Below are positions 36,859 to 44,072 of a stretch of DNA of 64,000 nt, piece after piece; the first letter of the stretch is position 1; each line of letters opens with the position of its first letter. The stretch is from Paraburkholderia megapolitana. GTDB lineage: Bacteria > Pseudomonadota > Gammaproteobacteria > Burkholderiales > Burkholderiaceae. The DNA lies in NCBI RefSeq assembly GCF_007556815.1, contig NZ_CP041745.1, positions 992,001-1,056,000 of the forward strand. Direction: 5' to 3'. The notes under the pieces are model-generated. The model saw only the letters and a list, made by a program, of their open reading frames with translations. It did no database searches and was not told where the DNA came from. Position numbers and translations under genes: made by a program.

Positions 36859-37188
36859 TTATTGACTCGCTGCTTGAGCTGCGTTTGCCTTTTTCTCAGC
36901 GTTTTGCAGGTTCTGCGGATAGTTCGGATCGTTCTGGGCCGGGTTGTATCCGTTGCTCTCCAGCTTTTTCAGTTCGGCGGAATTTTTCGCACGGGCCTGC
37001 TTGCGGGCCGCCTTTCGCGCTGCTTTTTTCTGTGCTCTTTGCTGCGCTTTTGTAGCAGGGGCCGAGGCGGACGTGCTGTCGGTGGCGGCACTGTCGCTGG
37101 CCTGGGCTTGCGCGAGCCCGGCGAGACCCAGCATCAATGCGCCCGAGGTGAGCAGAACTGCCAGCTTTCTTGTATTCGATGACGTCAT
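36859..37188 (-). CDS. Small secreted Lys/Ala-rich protein (DUF4148-like)
   Basis: 109 aa. A clear signal peptide ends near AQA (about residue 29). The mature part has a basic Ala/Lys helix built of AQQRAQKKAARKAARKQAR-type repeats, then KLESNGYNPAQNDPNYPQNLQNAEKKA, a pattern common in small Burkholderia periplasmic proteins. ATG 37188 has GGAG about 7 nt upstream and is preferred to an ATG four codons earlier. Function unknown. Confidence 0.78.
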   Translation of the reverse strand: MTSSNTRKLAVLLTSGALMLGLAGLAQAQASDSAATDSTSASAPATKAQQRAQKKAARKAARKQARAKNSAELKKLESNGYNPAQNDPNYPQNLQNAEKKANAAQAASQ

Positions 37189-37561
37189 ATTGTTCTCCAT
37201 TTGAGTGTTGGCAAACAGAGATTACCAGCATAAAGAATGTGATCGGGAGTGGTACGTAAGCGATAGAAAAAACTGATCACAGCCTATTTGTTTTCTTGTT
37301 GGACTGACGTCCCCCAATTCTGGAAACTGCGCTGCCCGATTCAATACGCGGGAGCACGCGCTTTACGTCAACAGCGCGCTCGTCGTCCGCTGCAGGACTG
37401 ACCGTCATCCCGGTCCCGCCTCAAGAAACACATGCATATGATCTGAATGCCGGTTGGCTTCGACCGGCGCGGTATGACAGCACGCAGCCGCAATGTCGTG
37501 CGTGAGCGCACAACAATCCGCTGCAAACCGTTCGAAGAAAATACCCCTGGAGACGACTGAC
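37189..37561. other. 373-bp divergent intergenic region
   Basis: No gene seen. It must carry promoters for the small secreted protein (leftward) and the MFS transporter (rightward). TGTGATC at about 37239 and GATCACA at about 37275 form a widely spaced inverted pair of doubtful meaning. Confidence 0.5.
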
Positions 37562-38782
37562 ATGAGCTGGACCCGCGAACAGCGCAATGTGACGATCGCA
37601 GCCTACCTCGGCTGGACGCTCGATGCCTTCGATTTCTTCCTGATGGTGTTCGTCCTCAAGGACATCGCGACGGAATTCAATACCGGCATCCCGGCGGTCG
37701 CGTTGGCGGTGACGCTGACGCTCGCGATGCGGCCGATCGGTGCCCTGATCTTCGGTTACCTCGCGGACCGCTTCGGCCGACGTCCCACGTTGATGATCAA
37801 TGTCGCGTGCTTCTCGTTGCTGGAATTTGCCTCCGGCTTCGCACCGAGCCTGACCGCGCTGCTCGTGCTTCGCGCGCTGTTCGGAGTTGCGATGGGCGGC
37901 GAATGGGGCGTGGGCTCCGCACTGACGATGGAAACCGTGCCGACCCGTTCGCGCGGCCTCGTGTCGGGTATCTTGCAGGCCGGCTATCCGAGCGGTTATC
38001 TGCTTGCATCCGTTGTGTTTGGTGTTTTGTATCAGCACATCGGCTGGCGCGGCATGTTCATGATTGGCGTACTGCCTGCCTTGCTGGTCCTCTATGTGCG
38101 CTCGAACGTGCCGGAGTCGCCAGGCTGGAAGCAGATGGCGAAGCGGCCGCGCCCGAGCCTCATGTCGACACTCAAGCACAACTGGAAGCTGTCGATCTAT
38201 GCGGTCGTGTTGATGACCGCGTTCAATTTCTTCTCGCACGGCACGCAGGACATGTACCCCACGTTTCTGCGTGAGCAGCATCATTTCGCTCCGCATATGG
38301 TGACCTGGATCTCGATCGCGCTGAACCTCGGTGCGATCGCCGGTGGTCTCGCTTTCGGTTGGGGATCGGAAAAGATCGGTCGCCGCCGGGCGATTTTCAT
38401 CGCGGCGCTGATGGCGCTGCCGGTATTGCCGCTGTGGGCGTTCTCGAGTGGCGCAGTCGCGCTCGCTATCGGCGCGGTCCTGATGCAGATCTTCGAGCAG
38501 GGCGCATGGAGCGTGATACCGGTTCACCTGAACGAAATTTCTCCCGAGGAAGTACGCGCGACGTTCCCCGGTTTCGTCTACCAGCTCGGTAATCTGCTGG
38601 CGAGCGGCAACGCCGCGCTGCAGGCGCAAATCGCGGTGAATCACGGTGGCAACTATGGTTTGGCGCTCGCACTCGTCACTGGAATCGTTGCTGTAGTTAT
38701 CGCAGTGCTGATTCTGTTTAGCCCTGAACGGCGCGGCATCGATATGACGCGAACGAGCGCGGGGAGTGCTGCGGCAAGTTGA
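37562..38782 (+). CDS. MFS transporter of the sialate/carboxylate (NanT/JEN-like) type
   Basis: 406 aa with 12 hydrophobic segments. The first helix has the family signature AAYLGWTLDAFDFFLMVFVLKDIA and the loop 2-3 motif GYLADRFGRRPTLM; later MGGEWGVGSALTMETVPTRSRGLVSGILQAGYP is typical of this aromatic-acid/sialate/lactate group. ATG 37562 with GGAG about 10 nt upstream is used rather than an upstream in-frame start. Proton symport of an organic acid is likely. Convergent with the DJ-1 gene, 2 bp apart. Confidence 0.87.
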   Translation: MSWTREQRNVTIAAYLGWTLDAFDFFLMVFVLKDIATEFNTGIPAVALAVTLTLAMRPIGALIFGYLADRFGRRPTLMINVACFSLLEFASGFAPSLTALLVLRALFGVAMGGEWGVGSALTMETVPTRSRGLVSGILQAGYPSGYLLASVVFGVLYQHIGWRGMFMIGVLPALLVLYVRSNVPESPGWKQMAKRPRPSLMSTLKHNWKLSIYAVVLMTAFNFFSHGTQDMYPTFLREQHHFAPHMVTWISIALNLGAIAGGLAFGWGSEKIGRRRAIFIAALMALPVLPLWAFSSGAVALAIGAVLMQIFEQGAWSVIPVHLNEISPEEVRATFPGFVYQLGNLLASGNAALQAQIAVNHGGNYGLALALVTGIVAVVIAVLILFSPERRGIDMTRTSAGSAAAS

Positions 38783-38784
38783 TC

Positions 38785-39489
38785 TCAGGCATTTTCCATA
38801 CGGGCCCGATACGCTCGACCCGTTGCGAGGCGCTGCTCGGTAATGCCCCGCGCCCGCTCCGTGACGGTCTCGAGAATCGCTGCCGGCGCTGTTGCGGGCG
38901 ACCCCGCCTGAAACGGCGGCTTCGGATCGTAAGCCATATACAGCTGAAGCTCCTGAGCGACCGTCTCGCCACGCAGCAGCGACACGACGATCAACGAGCC
39001 GTCGATGCCGGAGGTCACGCCACCGGCGCTGATGAACTGACTGTCGATCACCACACGCTCTTCACTCGGAATCGCACCGTACAGCGGCAGTACGTTCATG
39101 GCGGTCCAGTGCGTCGTAGCACGCTTTCCTTGCAGCAGCCCCGCTGCACCGCATAGCAACGCGCCGGTACAGACCGAATACACGTAGCGTGCGCCGGCGG
39201 CCTGCCGGCGGATGAACGACAGCACGGCTTCGTCGTGCATCAGTGCTTCCTGGCCGTGACCACCGGGCACGAGCAGCACATCGAGCTGTGGTGCTTCGTC
39301 GATTGTCGTATCGGGCAGCAGCTTCATGCCGGCAAGATCGCGCACCGGTTCTATCTCTTTCCAGATCGTGAAGAACGTCGAGTTCGGCACGCGTGCGAGT
39401 GCCTCGAACGGACCGGTGAAGTCGCACTGATCCATGTTCGGGAAGATGAGGGCGCCGATTTTCAGGGGGATGTCTAATGGAATAGGCAT
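38785..39489 (-). CDS. DJ-1/PfpI-family protein (isonitrile hydratase-like)
   Basis: 234 aa. N-terminal KIGALIFPNMDQCDFTGPFEALAR, then LLVPGGHG, then the nucleophile segment YVYSVCTGALLCGAAGLLQGK with the active Cys and the ATTHWTA turn. This arrangement matches the InhA isonitrile hydratase / AraC-N-terminal-like DJ-1 branch, and the length (~228 aa in InhA) fits. Reaction not proven. AGAGG precedes the ATG. Confidence 0.85.
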   Translation of the reverse strand: MPIPLDIPLKIGALIFPNMDQCDFTGPFEALARVPNSTFFTIWKEIEPVRDLAGMKLLPDTTIDEAPQLDVLLVPGGHGQEALMHDEAVLSFIRRQAAGARYVYSVCTGALLCGAAGLLQGKRATTHWTAMNVLPLYGAIPSEERVVIDSQFISAGGVTSGIDGSLIVVSLLRGETVAQELQLYMAYDPKPPFQAGSPATAPAAILETVTERARGITEQRLATGRAYRARMENA

Positions 39490-39578
39490 GGTGGTTACCT
39501 CTGCGTCCTGGTCGAATCAATGTTTCGGGGCGTGTGTTCCTTGAGAAGCTATGTTGGAGAAGACGCTATCGCATGTCT

Positions 39579-39658
39579 ATTACCTGCGATGTAATCATGA
39601 TGCCTCCCCCGGTAATTGCAGCATGCGCAGTAAGGGCGGCTATTACCTCGCGCGTAAT
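39579..39658. promoter_or_regulatory. Two ATTAC-N7-GTAAT palindromes
   Basis: Site 1 is at 39579-39595 and site 2 at 39642-39658. Centres are 63 bp apart, about six helical turns, with an extra GGTAAT half-site at 39611. They lie between the divergent DJ-1 and AhpD-like genes, so one dimeric regulator could control both. No regulator gene adjoins. Confidence 0.55.
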
Positions 39659-39739
39659 TGTTGAGCCTGACGTGGCTCACTAAAGTGTGCGTGTCGTTTG
39701 ATGATTCTCATCGACACACCCAACTTTCAAGGAAACGTC

Positions 39740-40288
39740 ATGACTCAATTTCCCATCTACACGCTCGACTCCGCGCCCGAACAATCGAAGCCCGCGCTGA
39801 ATGGTCTCGCTCAGGCATTCGGCATGGTGCCTAACATCGCCGGCGCGATTGCTGGGTCACCGAGGTTGATCAACGGGCTGGTCGCGGTGTTCCAGCAGGC
39901 ACACAGCGGCATCTTCACTGAATCGGAAGTTCAGACGCTGCTGCTGACCAATGCGGTGACAAATGCCGCAACGTGGCCGGTCGCTTTCCACTCGTTTCTC
40001 GCACTCAAGGAAGGTTTGAGCGAGGTCGACGTGCAGGCTATCCGTGAGCGTCGACTGCCGCAGGACGACAAACTCGCCGCCCTGTCACGCCTTGCACGAA
40101 CGCTGATTGAAAAGCGCGGCCGTGTCAGTGATGAGGACGTTGCTGCGTTTACCGCAGCAGGCTTCGAAGCATCGCGTGTACTCGATGTGATTCTCGTGGT
40201 CGCCGCATCGACCATGACGAATTACACGGCGAGCGTCACGCAGCCGCCGCTGGAAGAACTGTTCCAGTCTCACGCGTGGCAGGACTAA
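39740..40288 (+). CDS. Carboxymuconolactone decarboxylase / AhpD-like protein
   Basis: 182 aa all-helical CMD domain: KPALNGLAQAFGMVPNIAGAIAGSPRLINGLV, then VQTLLLTNAVTNAATWPVAFHS, then LKEGLSEVDVQAIRERRLPQDDKLAALSRLARTLI. The Cys of the CxxC redox pair of true AhpD is missing (NAATWPVAFH instead of ExxCxxCxxxH), so peroxidase partner activity is doubtful. ATG 39740 has AAGGAA upstream. Confidence 0.82.
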   Translation: MTQFPIYTLDSAPEQSKPALNGLAQAFGMVPNIAGAIAGSPRLINGLVAVFQQAHSGIFTESEVQTLLLTNAVTNAATWPVAFHSFLALKEGLSEVDVQAIRERRLPQDDKLAALSRLARTLIEKRGRVSDEDVAAFTAAGFEASRVLDVILVVAASTMTNYTASVTQPPLEELFQSHAWQD

Positions 40289-40300
40289 GGGGTAAAAGAA

Positions 40301-40338
40301 CGGCCGGCCTCCACGCTTTACACCAGACTGGCCGGCCG
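40301..40338. terminator. Hairpin between convergent genes, probable bidirectional terminator
   Basis: CGGCCGGCC at 40301-40309 pairs with GGCCGGCCG at 40330-40338 across a 20-nt loop, 12 bp after the AhpD-like stop and before the convergent oxidoreductase stop. No clear U tract. Confidence 0.55.
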
Positions 40339-40396
40339 CTACCTCGTATCCGCGTCGCCCGGAACCGACGGTGGCGCCGTTTTTGCACGACGCCCG

Positions 40397-41317
40397 CTAG
40401 TGGCCCACTCCGATCAGTACCTTGCCACGCGCGTGTCCGGTGGCCACCTTCTCTAGCGCGGAACGCGCTTCGTCAAACGGAAAGACCGAGTCGACGATGA
40501 TCTGTAGCTGGTCCGCCTGGAACAGGCGCACGGCGTCCCGCAGATACGAAGCGGCTTCCGCAAAGAACACGGACTCGCCTGCATGACCGTTTCTGGCTTG
40601 AATCCCGAACTCCACCAGAGTCGCGATGCGTCCGCCCGCAGCGAGTACCGACCACGACCTTTCCAGCGTTTCGCCACCGATGGTGTCAAGTACCAGGTCG
40701 ATGTCGCGTATCGCCGTGAAATCCTGCGTGCGATAGTCGATGACCTCGTTCGCACCGAGACTCTTGACCAGCTCCACGTTGCGGCCTGAGGCTGTCGCAA
40801 CGACGTAGGCACCCGCGTGATGGGCGAGTTGGACCGCCACGCTACCTACTCCACCGGCCGCGGCATGAATCAGTACCCGTTGCCCCGGTTGCAACTGACC
40901 GATGTCGAAAAGACTCTGGCTGGCCGTGCCGAAAGCGGTAGGGAGAGCCGCTGCCTGCTCGAAGCTCATCTCCAGCGGGATGAGGCACAACCCGGCGGCA
41001 GAGGCTACGAGTGCCTTCGCAAATGCGCCACCTGCGCCTGGCGCAGTGCGGCCGACCACACGATCACTCGGTGTGAAACCGGTCACCTGATCGCCGACAG
41101 CCTGGACCACGCCGCTGAAATCCGTACCAGGCGCATACGGAAACTGGACGGGAAATACCTGCTGCATGTGGCCAGCGATGATCTTCAGGTCGAGCGGGTT
41201 AACGCTCGCGGCTTCGACACGGACAACAACTTCGTGGGGTTGCGGGTCGCGTAGAGCGGCTTCGCCAGGCGTGACGACGTCCGGGCCACCGAACGCGTTG
41301 ATGAAGACTGTCTTCAT
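40397..41317 (-). CDS. NADP-dependent quinone oxidoreductase-like protein (MDR family)
   Basis: 306 aa zinc-independent medium-chain reductase. GroES-like half (EVVVRVEAASVNPLDLKIIAGH, PYAPGTDFSGVVQAVG) followed by the Rossmann motif LIHAAAGGVGSVAVQLAHHAGA, the usual AAGGVG cofactor loop. Zinc-binding Cys/His of alcohol dehydrogenases are absent. Ends with DEARSALEKVATGHARGKVLIGVGH. Substrate is likely a quinone or enone. The SnoaL gene upstream is 24 bp away on the same strand and probably co-transcribed. Confidence 0.88.
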   Translation of the reverse strand: MKTVFINAFGGPDVVTPGEAALRDPQPHEVVVRVEAASVNPLDLKIIAGHMQQVFPVQFPYAPGTDFSGVVQAVGDQVTGFTPSDRVVGRTAPGAGGAFAKALVASAAGLCLIPLEMSFEQAAALPTAFGTASQSLFDIGQLQPGQRVLIHAAAGGVGSVAVQLAHHAGAYVVATASGRNVELVKSLGANEVIDYRTQDFTAIRDIDLVLDTIGGETLERSWSVLAAGGRIATLVEFGIQARNGHAGESVFFAEAASYLRDAVRLFQADQLQIIVDSVFPFDEARSALEKVATGHARGKVLIGVGH

Positions 41318-41341
41318 AGTTCGTTCCAGAAAATAGTTTGA

Positions 41342-41788
41342 TCAGGCTTGCGAAGGGAATTGGCCAAGCTGAAGGAACAGGGCGAACCAGTCTTCCATAT
41401 GCCACGTGGTGGTGATGTGCTTTCCGTCGAGTGTATGAAACTCATGAAGGCGGAACTTCACTTCCTTCCCCGTCGATGCGATGCCGAATATTTCGCCGCG
41501 ATGGGTACCGCTGATCTCGGCGCGAACGCCAATCCTGCCGGGCTCCTGGATCATGTCGTGAATCGCGATCTGAAGATCGGGAAACGCCTGCGTGAAACTG
41601 CGAATAATGACTTTGATGCCCTCGGGTCCCGGCTGCTGACCGGGCGCGAGCGGAATGTCGTCCCAGTCGGAAGCGAGCACTTCGTCGACGAGATCGGGAT
41701 TCTTCTCGCTGAATGCGCGATAAAGGGTTTCCACCGCAGCGCGTTCCACGCGGAGCCGTGTAGAGAGGTCGGTACCTGATGCGTTCAT
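41342..41788 (-). CDS. SnoaL-like ester cyclase
   Basis: 148 aa single-domain NTF2-like fold of the SnoaL/ester cyclase family. Markers: AVETLYRAFSEKNPDLVDEVLASDW, VIIRSFTQAFPDLQIAIHDMI, FGIASTGKEVKFRLHEFHTLDGKHITTTWHMED. Catalytic-type Asp and His residues are in the right places for polyketide-cyclase-like members, but most genomic copies have no known substrate. First gene of a probable pair with the oxidoreductase; divergent LysR gene 94 bp away. Confidence 0.84.
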   Translation of the reverse strand: MNASGTDLSTRLRVERAAVETLYRAFSEKNPDLVDEVLASDWDDIPLAPGQQPGPEGIKVIIRSFTQAFPDLQIAIHDMIQEPGRIGVRAEISGTHRGEIFGIASTGKEVKFRLHEFHTLDGKHITTTWHMEDWFALFLQLGQFPSQA

Positions 41789-41882
41789 GGTGTTGTCATC
41801 GATTGCGTGAGAGGAGAGCCCATTGTGCGAACTGCGTTAAAATCCGTCCAACAAATAACCTATATATATCTCTATTCGTTTT

Positions 41883-42794
41883 ATGGATTTTCACGGAATC
41901 GATCTGAACCTGCTCGTCGCATTCGATGCCTTGATGGGCGAGCTGAACGTGACCCGCGCGGCGGTCCAGGTCGGCGTCAGCCAGCCGGCGATGAGCGCAG
42001 CCCTGTCGAGGCTGCGCAAACTGCTGGGCGATCCGCTTTTTCTCCGCGGTGCGGACGGGCTGCGGCCGACGCCACGTGCGCGTGATCTGGCCGGGCCGAT
42101 CGCGCACGCCCTGCGCGAGATCGAGGCCACACTCGTGAGCAAGCCCGAGTTCTTGCCCGAAAGTGCATCGTTGACTTTCAGCCTTGGCATGTCGGAGTAC
42201 CCGGCGTTTGTCTTGTTACCTTCTTTACTGCAGTCGCTTGAGCAAGAGGCGCCCGGTATCACGATCACCGTACATGCATTTAGCGACCGGGATCATGCGG
42301 TTGATCTGCTGGATGCGGGGACCATCGATGCCGCTATCGGCGTGCCGCCAACGCGTTCAGACGGGCGAATCAAGACACGCCCCATCCTGCGTGACGAATT
42401 CGTGACGATCATCGCCAGGCGCCATTCGTCGGCGCGCCGAGCGATGAGCATGAAAGCCTACCTGGCGCTATCGCATGTGCTTGCGTCTCCGGAAGGAGAC
42501 CGGCATGGCCTTGTTGATCAGGTTCTGGCGCAGCAAGGCAAGAAGCGTCGTCTCGCACTTACGTTGCCGCACATGTTTGCGGTGCCTGGGGTCGTAGCGC
42601 GCACGAGCATGGCCGCTACCGTGATGAAGCGGGTCGCGCTGAGTTCGCCGGCCAGCCGAAACCTGGTGTTGTTTCCTCCGCCGGTTGCATTGCCGGAGAT
42701 AGTGTTCGACCTCATCTGGCATCGTCGCAGCGACCATCATCCCGCGCAGATCTGGATGAGAGAGTACATAGCGCAGCAGGCTGCCTCGCTGTAG
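41883..42794 (+). CDS. LysR-family transcriptional regulator (NodD/LinR-like)
   Basis: 303 aa. The N-terminus FHGIDLNLLVAFDALMGELNVTRAAVQVGVSQPAMSAALSRLR is the NodD/NahR/LinR-type LysR start, and PLFLRGADGLRPTPRA follows as usual. Divergent from the SnoaL-oxidoreductase pair with a 94-bp, AT-rich shared promoter region, so it probably controls that pair. Effector unknown. Confidence 0.92.
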   Translation: MDFHGIDLNLLVAFDALMGELNVTRAAVQVGVSQPAMSAALSRLRKLLGDPLFLRGADGLRPTPRARDLAGPIAHALREIEATLVSKPEFLPESASLTFSLGMSEYPAFVLLPSLLQSLEQEAPGITITVHAFSDRDHAVDLLDAGTIDAAIGVPPTRSDGRIKTRPILRDEFVTIIARRHSSARRAMSMKAYLALSHVLASPEGDRHGLVDQVLAQQGKKRRLALTLPHMFAVPGVVARTSMAATVMKRVALSSPASRNLVLFPPPVALPEIVFDLIWHRRSDHHPAQIWMREYIAQQAASL

Positions 42795-42892
42795 CCATTA
42801 CGGTATCGACGGCATATTTGAATGTCGTTGCCAATTGATGCTGATACGCTTCACCGCACCGCATTGTCAAGCGAGCCTGTACCTGCTCCCTG

Positions 42893-43753
42893 TCATGATC
42901 CTCCACCGTGACTGCAAGGCGCGGTGGAGGTGATTTCGTCGAGAGCGAACCCGAACTCGGAACGACGGCCGTGGAGAACGACCGGGAGCCCTACGGGAAG
43001 GTCCTGAATGGCGCACTCGCGGTTGACAAGGACCGTATAGCCCGTGAGCCACGAGTGGATCGACCGGTAGGATCTGGCGGTGACTTCGTCGCTTCCGTCT
43101 AGCGGGGCGATGTCGGCGTAGTAAGCGTTGGTGACTTTGCCGACGTGACGCAGCCCGGCGCGAGTCACGGTGCCGGCAATGGTCTCAGGTTTTGTGGCCA
43201 CATGGAAAAGGACGACGCACGTCGCGGAATAGAGCGGAATCCCGGTGAAGAAGATCACCGGCAGCATCCCAAAGCAGTCGATGCCGATACGTTTCAGGCG
43301 ATCCACGAAAGAGCGTGGTTTGCGATTTTTGAGCTGGAGCCAGAGGATTCCGGCCAGCAACATGAGGGCGCACTCCAGCAACAAAATGCGCATGATGCGA
43401 AGCTCCTGGGCACGAGAGGTGATGAGACGTGCCGCGAGATCGTCGAGCCAGAAGAAGACGTAGAAGTAACTGAGGCAAGCAGCGCCTTGGAGTAAATAGG
43501 TGAGCTGCAGCGCTCGGTTGCCTGCGCGATCCGCTTTTTTCTGCGCCTCCAGGTGCGCTTTGTGTCGCGCCATGCGTTCGGGCGGAAGGGTCGCCAGAAA
43601 TTGCCTGTTATAGGCCCGCTGCTGGGCACGCAGCAGTCTCGCCGCGCGCCATTGCCTCAGACCAGGCAGAGCGAGCGCGATCGTGACAAACAGGATGCCT
43701 GCCAGCAGGCTGAGGAATAAGGCCATGGCGCATTCTAGTTGACTATGCCCCAT
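42893..43753 (-). CDS. Multi-helix membrane protein, unrecognised family
   Basis: About 286 aa. Helices: LFLSLLAGILFVTIALALPGL, LTYLLQGAACLSYFYVFFWL, MRILLLECALMLLAGILWLQL and FGMLPVIFFTGIPLYSATCVVLF. An Arg/Lys/Gln-rich cytoplasmic segment (APPERMARHKAHLEAQKKADR-like) lies between helices 1 and 2. The C-terminal ~80 residues are a soluble domain ending in a Cys/His/Gly-rich tail. The start is uncertain: ATG 43753 follows GAGGGTG, but 43819 and 43726 are in frame with no better site. No function can be given. Confidence 0.6.
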   Translation of the reverse strand: MGHSQLECAMALFLSLLAGILFVTIALALPGLRQWRAARLLRAQQRAYNRQFLATLPPERMARHKAHLEAQKKADRAGNRALQLTYLLQGAACLSYFYVFFWLDDLAARLITSRAQELRIMRILLLECALMLLAGILWLQLKNRKPRSFVDRLKRIGIDCFGMLPVIFFTGIPLYSATCVVLFHVATKPETIAGTVTRAGLRHVGKVTNAYYADIAPLDGSDEVTARSYRSIHSWLTGYTVLVNRECAIQDLPVGLPVVLHGRRSEFGFALDEITSTAPCSHGGGS

Positions 43754-44072
43754 CACCCTCACGTGTGCGGCGCTCGCGAACGGCGTCGAGCCTATCGCAC
43801 CAGCGCCGAATCGTTTCATAACTGACGATCAACCTACGCTCGAATGTGAGGCGTGGGATCTCCTCGCCCGCTCATAGAACGATCACTTATTCCAAGATCT
43901 TACCCATTCAACTTAATCGATTGACTTGGGATGGAGCGCATGCAAAATTTGTATACACGGAGATTGCAGTACAACTAACAAATACGTAATTAATGTTAAG
44001 AATTTCAGATCGTCGGGGAGCGAGCGATATATGACACTTTGAAGCACTTTTGCAGGCATCGACATTACACCC

